A stretch of 64,000 nt of DNA from Arthrobacter sp. EM1 (GTDB lineage Bacteria > Actinomycetota > Actinomycetes > Actinomycetales > Micrococcaceae), in the NCBI RefSeq assembly GCF_029964055.1, contig NZ_CP124836.1, forward strand, positions 1,240,001-1,304,000. The letters run 5' to 3'. Under the pieces are notes generated by a model. It was given only the letters and a program-made list of their open reading frames with translations, searched no databases and had not been told where the DNA came from. Position 1 is the first letter of the stretch. Each line of letters starts with the position of its first letter. Below, one piece after another: positions 32,208 to 41,847 of the stretch. A program made the translations under genes and the position numbers.

Positions 32208-33116
32208 CTACGCATCGCGCCAGCTGCGGGGTGCGTGCGGACCACTGAGGTGTTCGCGGTTCAGCGCCTCGAGCTGTTCGTTGGTGAGGCTGTCGAAGGA
32301 GGTCGCCTCGTTCCGGTCGCTGCGGGCGAACCTGACGAACATCAGGATGATCAGGGGCACATCGACGATTTCGGCCAGGAACCACAGCAGGTCTCCGGCG
32401 AGCTGCTGGTCCCGCAGCGGTCCGGGAAGCCAGCCCTGATGCCCGGTGAGGGCCTGGGTTGCCCCGTCCAGGATTTGTGGACTGATCCTCATCAGGATCC
32501 CGGGCACGGCATCGGCGACGAGTTCGATGAACACGTAGATGAATTCGACGATGATCAGCGCGCTGACGGCCTTGGCCGACTGGTCTTCGATGATCGGCAC
32601 CACCATCAGCATCCCTGTTAGGGGCACCAGAACGGTCAGGACGAGGTCCCAGAGGGGTTCGGTTCTTAGGGGATGGAACAGGGGGGTCAGGAAGAGGGCG
32701 AACATTCCCAGACCCAGCAGCGCGGCCACGACGGTGTTGCTCAGCGAACGCATCACCGGGTGCCCCAGGAATATCCGGAGCCGTCGCGCCCCGGCCGGTC
32801 CCAGCGTTTCCCTGGCAAGGGTCAGTGGTTTGCCCGCGGTGACCAGGAGCGGGACGATGAACAGGTATGAGGTGATCTTAAGGGTGAAGACCCAGCGCAG
32901 GTCGTGGCTGTAGACGCCGGTGAACCCGAAACTGAGCGCCGCGAAGCTGCCCAGACCCAGGACGTAGAAGGTCAGTGTCCGCCGCCTCGGCCAGTGGATC
33001 CCGCGGCGCCTGGCTGCGCGGAGGCCGCGGGCATACAGCCCGGCGGCGGGGACCAGGAGTGCCAGGGCCGGCCAGTTCAGGGTCCACGATGACAGGACAA
33101 CGTCCCACGGAGGCAT
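32208..33116 (-). CDS. CtaG-like cytochrome c oxidase assembly protein
   Basis: A 302-residue membrane protein with about seven helices and the CtaG_caax3 pattern: YSHDLRWVFTLKITSYLF, LFHPLRTEPLWDLVLTVLVP, and a late helix with LAEIVDVPLIILMFVRFARSD. In Gram-positive bacteria such proteins help deliver copper to cytochrome oxidase. Several conserved His residues face the outer leaflet. Here it is the last gene of the reverse-strand copper operon, two bases after the preceding small gene, which suggests copper handling. Its substrate is inferred. Confidence 0.85.
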   Translation of the reverse strand: MPPWDVVLSSWTLNWPALALLVPAAGLYARGLRAARRRGIHWPRRRTLTFYVLGLGSFAALSFGFTGVYSHDLRWVFTLKITSYLFIVPLLVTAGKPLTLARETLGPAGARRLRIFLGHPVMRSLSNTVVAALLGLGMFALFLTPLFHPLRTEPLWDLVLTVLVPLTGMLMVVPIIEDQSAKAVSALIIVEFIYVFIELVADAVPGILMRISPQILDGATQALTGHQGWLPGPLRDQQLAGDLLWFLAEIVDVPLIILMFVRFARSDRNEATSFDSLTNEQLEALNREHLSGPHAPRSWRDA

Positions 33117-33118
33117 GC

Positions 33119-33376
33119 TCAGCGCTTCTTGGGTTCGGTGCGTCCGGCGATGACGGCGCCGATGAGGATCAGCACCCCGCCGGTGGGGTAGCCAACGAAT
33201 ATGTCCTCGGTGATGCCCGGCCCCTGCCCTGTGGGTGCGAGGTGGGCGATCCAGTGGCTGATGGCGACCAGTGCGCCGGCGGCCATGAGGACCTGTCCGA
33301 TCCGGACGAGCCGCCGGTGCCGGCGATAGCAGGACGCGGGGTCCGCCGCGGGTTCGGGCTTGTGGTGCTTCTTCAT
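33119..33376 (-). CDS. Small two-helix membrane protein, unknown
   Basis: An 85-residue protein with a Lys/His-rich N-terminus (MKKHHKPEP), two membrane helices (VLMAAGALVAISHWIAHLAP and TGGVLILIGAVIAG) and a basic tail. It sits between the DUF3105 and CtaG-like genes with a two-base gap to the latter. An SHWIAH pair in the first helix could bind metal, but this is speculative. Proteins of this kind recur beside CtaG-like genes in actinobacterial copper islands, to my recollection; the function is unknown. Confidence 0.75.
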   Translation of the reverse strand: MKKHHKPEPAADPASCYRRHRRLVRIGQVLMAAGALVAISHWIAHLAPTGQGPGITEDIFVGYPTGGVLILIGAVIAGRTEPKKR

Positions 33377-33406
33377 GGAGTTTCCTTTGCGTGCCGGGCG
33401 TCGTGC

Positions 33407-34042
33407 TTAGCCGTTGGTTCCGCCGGTGCAGGCGGCGCCGGGTTCCGGTGCTTTCGGGGATTGGGCGTACGCGCCAATGAACGCGGGGATGCGCGGGTCC
33501 CCGGCGTCCTGGACCACCACCTGGGCGCCCCAGGCGGTCGCTGTGACCGGGGCGCTCTGGGCTTTGTCCGGGCTGAGCAGGACATACGGCTTGGCCTTGG
33601 CAAGGTCGGTGAGTTTCGCGACGTCGGCCGCCGGCAGCCCGGGCTTGTAGGTGATCCAGACGGCCCCGTGTTCCAGGGAATGGACGGCGCGCTGTTCGTT
33701 GACCGGATCGGTGTAGATGCCGCAGTTCGTCCAGACGGAGGAGTGGTCTCCTCCGACGCCGGGCTGCTGCGGGTAGTCGACGGCCTCCTGGACGTGGTTA
33801 CGGGAGAGATTGGCGAAGGCCTGGATCCCGTCGATGGGTCTTTTGGCCGCTTCGGCGGCCGCGTTCCGCTGCTGCACTGACCCGGCAACGACGACGGCGA
33901 CCGCGGTGATGATGGCGGCGAGGACCAGGCCGAAACCGCCGTAGACGAGGATATTGAACCGACGCTGTTTAGCTTGCTGCCGGCCGCGGATGGCGGCGAC
34001 GATTGCCTGGTGTTCTGAGGGCCGTTTGCTGGCGTTACTCAT
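33407..34042 (-). CDS. DUF3105 domain-containing protein
   Basis: A 211-residue protein with one N-terminal membrane anchor (FNILVYGGFGLVLAAIITAV) and an extracytoplasmic DUF3105 domain recognised by YPQQPGVGGDHSSVWTNCGI and VHSLEHGAVWITYKP. The conserved Cys and His residues there could bind copper, but no activity is established. The start overlaps the lgt stop by four bases, so the two are translationally coupled within the copper operon. Confidence 0.92.
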   Translation of the reverse strand: MSNASKRPSEHQAIVAAIRGRQQAKQRRFNILVYGGFGLVLAAIITAVAVVVAGSVQQRNAAAEAAKRPIDGIQAFANLSRNHVQEAVDYPQQPGVGGDHSSVWTNCGIYTDPVNEQRAVHSLEHGAVWITYKPGLPAADVAKLTDLAKAKPYVLLSPDKAQSAPVTATAWGAQVVVQDAGDPRIPAFIGAYAQSPKAPEPGAACTGGTNG

Positions 34043-34944
34043 GCAGGGATTCCTTTGCCGGGCGCCTCAGAGTCCTGCCTGAGGACGGGTGCGGGTGGGA
34101 CGGCGGAGCGGGGAGGGGTCCTGAGTCTCTGGAAGAGTGCCAGGCCGGCGAGGAAGAGCAGCCCGGAGACCCACGTGTTCACGCGCAGGCCCAGGATCAG
34201 GTTGGCGGGGTCGGAGCGCATCAGTTCGAAGGCGAAGCGCCCGGCGGTGTAGAGGGCGGTGTAGAGGGCGAACACGGATCCGGCACCGAGTGTGTAGCGC
34301 CGGTCCAGGAACATCAGCAGCGACGCTGCGGCCAGGCACCACAGCGATTCGTAAAGAAACGTCGGCTCAAAAAATCCCAAGACCTGCGGAGCGCCGTCGG
34401 CTCCGGTCAGCGCCTGGCCGGTGGCTTGGTCCATGGCGTGGATCTGGAGTTTCCACGGCAGGTCCGTGGGCCCGCCGTAGAGTTCGTTGTTGAACCAATT
34501 GCCCCAGCGGCCCAGACCCTGGGCCAGGAGCAGCCCCGGGGCGGCCGCGTCCGCGAACGCGGCGAAGGGGACACCGGCACGGCGGGCGCCTATCCCGGCG
34601 CCGACGAGCCCGAGGGCGACGGCTCCCCAGATTCCGAGGCCGCCTTCCCAGATTCGCAGCGCACCCCAGGGGTCTTTACCGGGTCCGAAGTAGAGCTGGT
34701 TGTCGGTGATGACGTGGTAGAGCCGGCCGCCGACGATGCCGAAGGGGACCGCCCAGGCCACGATGTCCAGGGTCTGGGACGTGGTGCCGCCGCGGGCCCG
34801 GAGCCGGCGGGCGGTAAGCCAGACGCCGACTACGATGCCGGCCAGGATGGCGAGGGCGTAGAAGCGTATGGTCAGCGGACCTAGCTGGAAGGCACTGACG
34901 GCGGGGGAGGGGAAGAATAGTTCTGTCGCGGCAGGGGTGTTCAT
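34039..34944 (-). CDS. lgt: Second prolipoprotein diacylglyceryl transferase (island copy)
   Basis: A 301-residue Lgt with the full signature set (GGLGIWGAVALG, GRWGNWFNNELYGGPTDLPW, EPTFLYESLW) and seven membrane helices, but without the long acidic tail of the housekeeping enzyme at 7956. It is locked into the copper operon: 12 bp after the multicopper oxidase and overlapping DUF3105. Several proteins encoded on the island have lipoboxes (oxidase at 34957, F510_1955 proteins, TlpA, DUF305), so a dedicated lipidation enzyme is a reasonable inference. Island-borne lgt paralogues also occur in other actinobacterial metal islands. Confidence 0.94.
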   Translation of the reverse strand: MNTPAATELFFPSPAVSAFQLGPLTIRFYALAILAGIVVGVWLTARRLRARGGTTSQTLDIVAWAVPFGIVGGRLYHVITDNQLYFGPGKDPWGALRIWEGGLGIWGAVALGLVGAGIGARRAGVPFAAFADAAAPGLLLAQGLGRWGNWFNNELYGGPTDLPWKLQIHAMDQATGQALTGADGAPQVLGFFEPTFLYESLWCLAAASLLMFLDRRYTLGAGSVFALYTALYTAGRFAFELMRSDPANLILGLRVNTWVSGLLFLAGLALFQRLRTPPRSAVPPAPVLRQDSEAPGKGIPA

Positions 34945-34956
34945 GGTCGGTGTCCC

Positions 34957-36549
34957 TTATTTGATGTACGAGAAGACGCCCATCATGCCGCGCTCGGCAT
35001 GGTAAGCGTTGTGGCAGTGGGTGAGCCACTGGCCGGGGTTGTCGGCGTCGAAGATCACCGTGACGGCCTGTTTGGCACGGACGATGACGGTGTCTTTGCG
35101 TGCCCCGCCGTCCCCGACCTGGAACGTGTGGCCGTGGACGTGCATGGGGTGCCACATGTCGGTGTCGTTGATAAATTTCACCGCGACGCGTTCGCCGGCT
35201 TTGATCTCAAAAGCGTTCTCGAACGGCTTGTCTATGTTGAAGCGGGCCCCGTTGATGCCCCAGTCGTACTTCATCATGCCGCCGGTGAGGTGGAGTTCGT
35301 GGGTGCGGTCCGGGGTTTTAGCCGCCAGGGTGACGGCGGGGTCAGCTTTGAGCTGCCCGCCGTCCACGACGGTGCCCTCCAACGTGCCCGGCAGGGTGGC
35401 GGGAAGGGGCTGTTTGCCGGTACCGGTGCTGATGAAGCCCAGTCCCTGCCCGGCTTTGCCTTCGGGGAGCGCCATCACGGGGGTGAACCCTTCTTTGACG
35501 GTGAGGAGGGCGTCGATGCGTTCACCCATGCCGAGCACGACGGCGTCGACGTCCTGGTGCTGGACGGGGAACCCGTCGGTGTGGGTGAGGGTGATTTTCT
35601 GGCCGGGGATTCCGACGCGGTAGGCGGTGTCTCCTGCGGCATTGATGATCCGCAGCCGGATGACCTGCCCCGCCGTGGCCGTCAGGATCTCCGCTTCGTC
35701 CGGGGCCTTGGCGTTGAAGAGGTGGAACGGGTAGCTGACGTCCCCGGCGTCGCCGCCGAGGAAGTCGCTGCGGGAGCCCATCAGCATGTGCTTCATCCCC
35801 GTCCCCATCGATCCGCCGGAGGGGGAGGGAGACGCTGAGCCCGCGGACCCGGACATGGACCCGTTGTCCATGCCGGGCATGGACGTCCCAGACATCGACA
35901 TGCCGCCGGAGAGCTCTTTCAGGACTTCATCCGGGGTGCCGGTGATGCCGTCCATCCAGTCGTCGAGCACGATGACCCAGTCCCGGTCGTAGACGAGTTT
36001 TTCTGCCGGGTCCTCGATGATCAGTGCCCCGTAGAGGGCACGTTCGCGCTGCATTTCCACGTGGGAGTGGTACCAGTAGGTGCCGGGGTGGGGGAGACGG
36101 AAATCGTAGCTGAACCCGGCGCCGGCCGCGACGGCGTCCTGGGTAACGCCCGGGACGCCGTCCTGGTCGTTGCGCAGCGCGAGTCCGTGCCAGTGGATAC
36201 TCGTCGGGTCCTTGAGCTGGTTGGCCAGCGCAACCTGGAGCCGGTCACCTGCGGTGGCACGGATGGTGGGTGCGCTGATTCCTCCGTTGTAACCCCATGT
36301 GGCGACGGGCTTCCCGGCGACAGTTGCCTGGACGGATCCGGCGGTCAGGGCCTGGGAGACGGTTTTTCCGGTGAACGCCCTGCGGGCTTCGTGCTCGGCG
36401 ACGAGCGGGTCGGTGGGCATGATCCTGTTGGGCATGGCGGGGGCGCTCTGGGTGTTCGAACACGCGGCAAGGGCCGCGGCGGCGGCTGTTGCTATGGACA
36501 GGCCCAGGAAGCGGCGACGGTCAAGGTGGTGGCGGGTGTAGGTGGTCAT
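34957..36549 (-). CDS. Tat-exported multicopper oxidase (lipoprotein)
   Basis: A 530-residue oxidase with a twin-arginine signal (HHLDRRRFLGLSIATAAAA) ending in a lipobox Cys30 (LAAC). Ligand blocks are STIHWHGLALRN, YWYHSHVEMQ, WHPMHVHGHTFQV and LTHCHNAYHAERGMMG, covering type 1, 2 and 3 copper sites. A Met/Gly/Ser-rich insertion (SGGMSMSGTSMPGMDNGSMS) at about residues 230-280 probably captures Cu(I). ATG 36549 follows AAGGAA; the open frame continues upstream without homology. It sits between ccdA and lgt, consistent with a Tat-exported, lipid-anchored cuprous oxidase. Confidence 0.95.
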   Translation of the reverse strand: MTTYTRHHLDRRRFLGLSIATAAAAALAACSNTQSAPAMPNRIMPTDPLVAEHEARRAFTGKTVSQALTAGSVQATVAGKPVATWGYNGGISAPTIRATAGDRLQVALANQLKDPTSIHWHGLALRNDQDGVPGVTQDAVAAGAGFSYDFRLPHPGTYWYHSHVEMQRERALYGALIIEDPAEKLVYDRDWVIVLDDWMDGITGTPDEVLKELSGGMSMSGTSMPGMDNGSMSGSAGSASPSPSGGSMGTGMKHMLMGSRSDFLGGDAGDVSYPFHLFNAKAPDEAEILTATAGQVIRLRIINAAGDTAYRVGIPGQKITLTHTDGFPVQHQDVDAVVLGMGERIDALLTVKEGFTPVMALPEGKAGQGLGFISTGTGKQPLPATLPGTLEGTVVDGGQLKADPAVTLAAKTPDRTHELHLTGGMMKYDWGINGARFNIDKPFENAFEIKAGERVAVKFINDTDMWHPMHVHGHTFQVGDGGARKDTVIVRAKQAVTVIFDADNPGQWLTHCHNAYHAERGMMGVFSYIK

Positions 36550-36590
36550 GTTGGATTCCTTAATGAGTGGCCGTGAGCCGGCTGAAGTTT

Positions 36591-37340
36591 TCAGATGGGG
36601 GTGAGGAAGGTGCCGGAGAGGTTCTGGAGCTGATAGATCCACTTCACCCAGAGCCCGGTCACCATGAGTATGCCCAGGATGATGAGCATGGCGGCACCGG
36701 CTATATTGACGACCCGGATGTGCCGGCGGACGAAGGCCAGGGCGGTACTGACCCAGTTCAGGCCCAGGGCGGCAAGTGCGAAAGGTATGCCCAGGCCCAG
36801 GCAGTAGGCAAAGGCCAGCAGCGCCCCGCGGCCGGCGCTGGCGGTCGTGACGCTCAGGGACAGAACAGCACTGAGCGTTGGACCCATGCAGGGGGTCCAG
36901 CCGAGTCCGAAGACGACGCCCAACAGGGGGGCGCCGGCCAGCCCCGTCCTGCGGCCGAGGGTGAGCTTGCGGGTCTGCTGCAGCCAAGGGACCATACCCA
37001 AGAGAGCCAGTCCCATCACGATCACCACGACACCGAGGCCGCGCATCAGCAGATCCTGGAAACGCAGCAGCCAAGAACCGATCGCGCCGAACGCGGCCCC
37101 GTAAAGGGTGAACACGACCGCGAAGCCGAGCACAAAGAGCCCGACCCCGGCCAGGACCCGCCGGCGGTTGCGCGGCTGGGTCGGGTCGGTCAGTCCGGAC
37201 ACGAAGCCCAGGTAGCCAGGCACCAGCGGCAGGATACAGGGCGAGAGGAATGACACCAGCCCTGCCGCCATGGCCAAGGGAATGGCGATAAGCAGGGCCC
37301 CGGAGGTCACCGTGGATGCGAAGTACCCGCCGATATCCAC
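36591..37340 (-). CDS. CcdA-type thiol-disulfide transporter
   Basis: A 249-residue membrane protein with six helices and the CcdA hallmarks [21 protein letters not shown] and [16 protein letters not shown], each with the redox cysteine near Pro. CcdA carries electrons from cytosolic thioredoxin to exported thioredoxin-like proteins; the obvious island partner is the TlpA at 30416. The start lies four bases after the F510_1955 stop. Keeping cysteines reduced for copper protein assembly is the likely role. Confidence 0.94.
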   Translation of the reverse strand: MDIGGYFASTVTSGALLIAIPLAMAAGLVSFLSPCILPLVPGYLGFVSGLTDPTQPRNRRRVLAGVGLFVLGFAVVFTLYGAAFGAIGSWLLRFQDLLMRGLGVVVIVMGLALLGMVPWLQQTRKLTLGRRTGLAGAPLLGVVFGLGWTPCMGPTLSAVLSLSVTTASAGRGALLAFAYCLGLGIPFALAALGLNWVSTALAFVRRHIRVVNIAGAAMLIILGILMVTGLWVKWIYQLQNLSGTFLTPI

Positions 37341-37344
37341 CGGT

Positions 37345-38232
37345 TCAGTCCGCGTCGGAGGGCCGGAACGTGGCCCCGCCGTCGGTGGACACCATCAGCC
37401 CGGTGGCCGAGGCAACCCAAATCCAGGGGTTCCCGTCCGCGCCTTCGGTGGCCGCTACGGCATGGATCTCGCCGGTGATTTTGCCGGTCTGTTTCCAGGT
37501 GGCGCCGGCGTCCGCGGAATAGTAGACGGTCCCGTCGGGTGCGATACCGACGGCTTCCCTGGCGCTGGCGAAGGCGGCGAACGGGATGAGCGGGGACGAT
37601 TTGTCCCGTACCCAGGTGGCGCCGCCGTCACTCGAGCGCTGCACGCCCTCCTGGGTGGTGGCGAGAACGGTATCGCTGTAGGGGTTCCCGGCCAGGACGG
37701 CCGGCACGAAACCGGCGTCCACTGTTTTCCAGGTTTTCCCGTCGGTACTGGTGCGCAGTGCCCCGTCGAAGGCCACAATCCCCGACTTGGTCGTCGTGAG
37801 CGCATGGAAGTCGGACTCACCCTGCCGCGAAAGCTGCTCCCAGGTTTTGCCGCCATCCCCGGTCCTGATCAGGCCCACCGGGCTCGAGAGGGCCGAGCCC
37901 GGTCCAGGGTGACCCGAGGCATAGAACACGCCCTGGTCCATCCCGGCGGTGAATCCCATCAGGTCGTTGGCGGGGCCGATTTTGACGGCCGGCTTTTTGG
38001 ACACGTCGTAGAGTCCTTCGTGTGTAGCCAGGAGCACCTGACCGGTTTCGCCGTTGACGCTCAGACCATGGACGTGGGCACTCGGCAGACCCGTCGCCGC
38101 GTCACTTGTGGAAGGGGAGGGCGGGGCAGATGCGGTCATGCCGGGCATGCTGCCGCCGGATCCGGTGGAGCAGCCGGCCAAAGCAATCGCTGCGGCGACG
38201 GCAGCGGCGGAGAGGGGCAGGATATTTTTCAT
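37345..38232 (-). CDS. F510_1955 family glycosylhydrolase-like lipoprotein (second copy)
   Basis: A 295-residue paralogue of 20505-21392 with the same [21 protein letters not shown] core and BNR-like turns ([43 protein letters not shown]). The signal peptide ends at lipobox Cys21 (ALAGC) and is followed by a Gly/Ser/Met linker. It is four bases upstream of ccdA in a tight operon. The enzymatic name is by family only; a beta-propeller interaction module on the cell surface is equally plausible. Confidence 0.86.
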   Translation of the reverse strand: MKNILPLSAAAVAAAIALAGCSTGSGGSMPGMTASAPPSPSTSDAATGLPSAHVHGLSVNGETGQVLLATHEGLYDVSKKPAVKIGPANDLMGFTAGMDQGVFYASGHPGPGSALSSPVGLIRTGDGGKTWEQLSRQGESDFHALTTTKSGIVAFDGALRTSTDGKTWKTVDAGFVPAVLAGNPYSDTVLATTQEGVQRSSDGGATWVRDKSSPLIPFAAFASAREAVGIAPDGTVYYSADAGATWKQTGKITGEIHAVAATEGADGNPWIWVASATGLMVSTDGGATFRPSDAD

Positions 38233-38372
38233 GGAAATCAGGGTCCTTCAAGACATCACCCGGCCCACGGGCCGGTGGCTAGTGACGGGCACCATCATGA
38301 GGCCGGAGTTCCGGCAGGGCGCGTCAGGTTGAGGGCTCATGCGCCGGTGAGGTCACGGCGCAGCTCAGCCGA

Positions 38373-38840
38373 CTACGTCCGGCTGATGGAGAGTTGGTCC
38401 GGGGAAGGACTTCCGGGCAGGTATGGGTAGGTGGCAAAACCGTCACTCCACGCGGCCGGGACGGTCGCCGCGAACGGGTTGGTCCCCGGTACCGGGGCCG
38501 CCAGCGGCGGGTTGCCCGGGAAAGAAATACACGCCGCATCCATGGCGGACATCATCGCGCAGGCGCCCGCGTCCGCACACGGAGGCCCCGATATGAACGC
38601 CGCGTCCTGGAAGGCCGGGGTGTCCTGGGCCGCGGCACCAACCGGTACGGGAGCGACAGCGGCAGAAGTCTGCGCGGCCATGGCCATTGTCGTACCCGGG
38701 ACGGCGGAAGGCGCTGGCATGACATGAGTGCCGATCATGATGTGCATGCCGAGAATCCCGGCGATGACCGCCAGCATTCCTGCCAGCAGGCACGCACGGC
38801 GGAGGAAGGCCGCGGCGCGACCGCTCAAAGCTGTAGCCAT
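38373..38840 (-). CDS. DUF6153 family protein (second copy)
   Basis: A 155-residue protein with an N-terminal helix (LLAGMLAVIAGILGMHIMIG), a Met/Ala/Pro-rich middle, a CADAGAC pair and the PDQLSISRT tail shared with 19160-19675. It lies between the intact copB and the F510_1955 gene, the same order as in the duplicated module at 18.8-21.4 kb. The function is unknown; exported metal binding is inferred. AAGGAGGAA precedes the ATG. Confidence 0.75.
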   Translation of the reverse strand: MATALSGRAAAFLRRACLLAGMLAVIAGILGMHIMIGTHVMPAPSAVPGTTMAMAAQTSAAVAPVPVGAAAQDTPAFQDAAFISGPPCADAGACAMMSAMDAACISFPGNPPLAAPVPGTNPFAATVPAAWSDGFATYPYLPGSPSPDQLSISRT

Positions 38841-38917
38841 GGTGTTCCTCCTTTCCAGCGGATCATGTTTCGCTTAAGGGTACCGGCCCGGCGGCCGCCG
38901 GGATTAACGGATCTGGA

Positions 38918-41047
38918 CTAACGGATCTGGGCGGGGTTGAGTTTTAGCCGGCGCAGCAGCTGCGCGTTCAGGGCTACGACCACTGTGGAGATGGACATCA
39001 GTACGGCTCCCGTGGCAGGGGAGAGGACGACTCCGGCGAAGGCGAGTACGCCGGCGGCGAGCGGGACGGAGATGATGTTGTAGCCGGTGGCCCAGATGAG
39101 GTTCTGCCACATTTTCCGGTAGCTTGCCCGTGAGAGGTCCAGCATGGACAGGACGGCGCGGGGGTCGTTGCCGGCTAGGACGACGCCGGCGGATTCCATC
39201 GCGACGTCGGTGCCGGTGCCGATTGCGATGCCCACTTCGGCCCGGGCCAGCGCGGGGGAGTCGTTGACGCCGTCGCCGACCATGGCGACTTTGAGTCCGC
39301 GGGCCTGCAGTTCGGCGACTTTCTTGTCTTTGTCTGCCGGGAGGACTTCGGCGAACACCTCTTCGATATTGAGTTCTTCGGCGACGGCGGATGCGACCTG
39401 TTGGGCGTCGCCGGTGATCATAGCGACCTTGATGCCGCGGTCCTGCAGGGCTTTGACGGCCTGGCGGGATTCGGTGCGGACGGCGTCCTCGAGGCTCACG
39501 GCCCCGAGGATCCTTTGCCCGTCAATGATGTGCAGGACGGCTGCGCCTCGGTCCATCCACGCCCCGGTGGCGGCGGCCAATGATTTCGGTTCGTGGGCTT
39601 CGAGGTCACGGAGCAGTGCCGGGCCGCCGACGTGGATGGTCCTGCCGTCGACCGTGGCGCGGACACCGCGGCCGGTCATGGACGAAAATCCGGACGCCGC
39701 TGGAATCGTCAGGTTCTGCTCCCGTGCGGCGCGGACGATGGCCCGTGCCACCGGGTGCTCACTGTCTGCTTCCACGGCTGCTGCCAGTGCCAGGAGATCG
39801 TTCCGGTCCACGCCTTGGGCGGTCGCGACGTCTTTGAGTGCCGGTTCGCCCTTGGTGAGGGTCCCGGTCTTGTCGAAGAGCACAACGTCGATGGTGCGCA
39901 TGCGCTCCAGTGCCATCCGGTTCTTGATCAGGACACCGGCCCGTGCCGCCTGCTCGGTGGAGATGGCGATGACCAAGGGGATGGCCAGGCCAAGGGCATG
40001 GGGGCAGGCGATTACGAGGACGGTGACGGTGCGGGTCACGGCGTCGGGGACGCTGCCCAGCAGTGACCAGACGATGAACGTGAGGACCCCGGCGCCGGCG
40101 GCGAAGTAGAACAGGAAACCGGCGGCCCGGTCGGCGAGGGCCTGGGCTTTGGAGGAGGAGGCCTGCGCCTCGGCGACGAGGCGCTGGATTCCGGCCAGGG
40201 CGGTGTCGTCCCCGACAGCGGTGACCTGCACGCGGACGGTGTTGTCTGTGGCGATGGTTCCGGCGATGACCTTATCCCCGGATGAGCGGAGGACGGTCCT
40301 GGATTCCCCGGTGATCATCGATTCGTCGAACTCTGCCTGGCCGTCAACAATGGTGCCGTCGGCCGGCATTCGGGCTCCGGAGCGGACCAGGACGGTGTCC
40401 CCCGCCGCAAGCTCGCTGACTTTGATGGTTTCGGTGCCCTCAGCGGTAATCCTGTCTGCCTCGTCGGGCAACAGAGCCGCAAGAGCGTCCAGGGCACCCC
40501 GTGCGGAGCCGAGGGCGCGCATCTCGATCCAGTGCCCCAGCAGCATGATCGCCACCAACAGGGCCAGCTCCCACCAGAAGTCCAGGTCGAACCCGCCGAT
40601 CCCGAGGCTGGTGATCCAGGAGGCGATGAATGCGACGCTGATCGCCATGGCGATCAGCAGCATCATGGCCGGTTTTCGGCTCTTCAGTTCCTCCAGGCCA
40701 CCTTTGAGGAAGGGCTGCCCGCCGTAGAAGAAGATCACGGTGCCCAGCGCCGGCGGGATCCAGGCCGAGCCCAGGAAAACCGGGGGTGTATAGCCCAGCA
40801 GCCCGCCGAACATGGGGCTGAAGAACACGACAGGCACGGACATGGCCAGCGTCAGCCAGAACCTGTTCTTGAACATCGCGACGCTGTGTCCGGCGTGTTG
40901 GCCCTGGGTGTGCACCATGTGCTCATCATCCATGCCTTGGGAATGGACGGCGTGGGCATCAGGTGCATGCGCCACGGCCGCCCCGCTGCGGGGAGCGCCT
41001 GGCTCGTCCTGCCGGGCGGAAGGTCCGTTGTGGTGGTCGTGGTCCAT
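38918..41047 (-). CDS. copB: CopB-type copper-translocating P-type ATPase
   Basis: A 709-residue P1B ATPase. The metal-site motif is CPH (VIACPHALGLAIP) rather than CPC, which places it in the CopB (P1B-3) group. The N-terminus is His/Asp-rich (MDHDHHNG, HSQGMDDEHMVHTQGQHAGH) and has no HMA domain. The actuator TGES (SMITGES), phosphorylation DKTGTLTKG and hinge GDGVNDSPAL motifs are intact. It exports copper across the membrane. It is the second gene after the operator at 41550, following the HMA chaperone gene. A C-terminal fragment of a near-identical copy is at 18809. Confidence 0.95.
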   Translation of the reverse strand: MDHDHHNGPSARQDEPGAPRSGAAVAHAPDAHAVHSQGMDDEHMVHTQGQHAGHSVAMFKNRFWLTLAMSVPVVFFSPMFGGLLGYTPPVFLGSAWIPPALGTVIFFYGGQPFLKGGLEELKSRKPAMMLLIAMAISVAFIASWITSLGIGGFDLDFWWELALLVAIMLLGHWIEMRALGSARGALDALAALLPDEADRITAEGTETIKVSELAAGDTVLVRSGARMPADGTIVDGQAEFDESMITGESRTVLRSSGDKVIAGTIATDNTVRVQVTAVGDDTALAGIQRLVAEAQASSSKAQALADRAAGFLFYFAAGAGVLTFIVWSLLGSVPDAVTRTVTVLVIACPHALGLAIPLVIAISTEQAARAGVLIKNRMALERMRTIDVVLFDKTGTLTKGEPALKDVATAQGVDRNDLLALAAAVEADSEHPVARAIVRAAREQNLTIPAASGFSSMTGRGVRATVDGRTIHVGGPALLRDLEAHEPKSLAAATGAWMDRGAAVLHIIDGQRILGAVSLEDAVRTESRQAVKALQDRGIKVAMITGDAQQVASAVAEELNIEEVFAEVLPADKDKKVAELQARGLKVAMVGDGVNDSPALARAEVGIAIGTGTDVAMESAGVVLAGNDPRAVLSMLDLSRASYRKMWQNLIWATGYNIISVPLAAGVLAFAGVVLSPATGAVLMSISTVVVALNAQLLRRLKLNPAQIR

Positions 41048-41121
41048 TTGGTGCGCTCCTCAGGAATTATCTCTGGTGGCGGCCAGGGCCGACGGCTTGT
41101 CTGTATCGGAGAACGGCTGGA

Positions 41122-41439
41122 CTACTCGCCGGCGGTAAGGCTGTAGCCGGCGCCGGTCACTGCGTTGCGAACCGCGGAGACGTCCGCCGCACCGGCCACG
41201 GTGAGGCGGGACTCTCCTCCGACGACGAGCTCCACGATCGCCGACTCGACCCCGGCCACGGCACTGACTGCCTGTTCTACCGTTTGAACGCAGTGTCCGC
41301 AGGTAAGTCCTTCGACCAGGTATTCGAAGCCCTCAGCCGGGGTCTGTGTCTGCGTCCGGGCGCCGGGTGAGCAGCAGCTGCAGCCGGACGGTTCCGGAGC
41401 GGCAAGGGGAAGTTCGGTCCGGTTGTTAGTTCCGCACAT
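41122..41439 (-). CDS. Heavy-metal-associated (CopZ-like) protein with Cys-rich N-terminus
   Basis: A 105-residue protein: a short Cys-rich lead (MCGTNN and SGCSCCSPG) and a C-terminal HMA ferredoxin-like fold whose copper-binding loop reads GLTCGHC. It is expected to ferry Cu(I) to the adjacent CopB pump. ATG 41439 with AAAGGAA upstream was chosen; the longer frame to 41541 would overlap the operator region. It is the first gene of the long reverse-strand operon controlled by the box at 41550. Confidence 0.88.
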   Translation of the reverse strand: MCGTNNRTELPLAAPEPSGCSCCSPGARTQTQTPAEGFEYLVEGLTCGHCVQTVEQAVSAVAGVESAIVELVVGGESRLTVAGAADVSAVRNAVTGAGYSLTAGE

Positions 41440-41549
41440 GTCAGTTCGTTCCTTTGCAAAGAGCCGTAACGAGGATGCTGGGGTTGAACGGCTGTAACGG
41501 CCGGCAATTCCTCGGGCCTGGACAAACCACTTCACTGACAACAGGTCAA

Positions 41550-41570
41550 ATATACCCCCAAGGGGTATAT
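41550..41570 (-). promoter_or_regulatory. CsoR-type copper operator of the long copB operon
   Basis: A perfect inverted repeat with arms ATATACCCC and GGGGTATAT around CAA, 111 bp before the HMA gene. It is among the two best boxes in the window and is also upstream of the forward NlpC/P60-like region, though that gene has its own riboswitch. Confidence 0.88.
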
Positions 41571-41847
41571 TTTACAAAGTGCCCGGGATGCCTCTGACGG
41601 ACTCAGGAACGGGGGGAGCCTCCCGCACGCGGCACCTGCCGGGTCCCGCCGCCCTGCGCTGTCGCCATAGGGGCGCCCGCTCACCGCGGATCATGGCGGG
41701 GCCGCCCGTCGAACCCATGCGGCAGCATTCGTTACCTGAATGTGACATCCCCTTAGTATTACCGTACCGTCGAATTCGTGCCGGTTTTCTCCGAGAAAGG
41801 GACTCCCTGGCCGATTGCCTAACTCTGCCGCTGCCCGGGATCCGTTC

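Noticed and set aside
37270..38430. A 386-codon forward frame
   Set aside because: Antisense to the F510_1955 gene.
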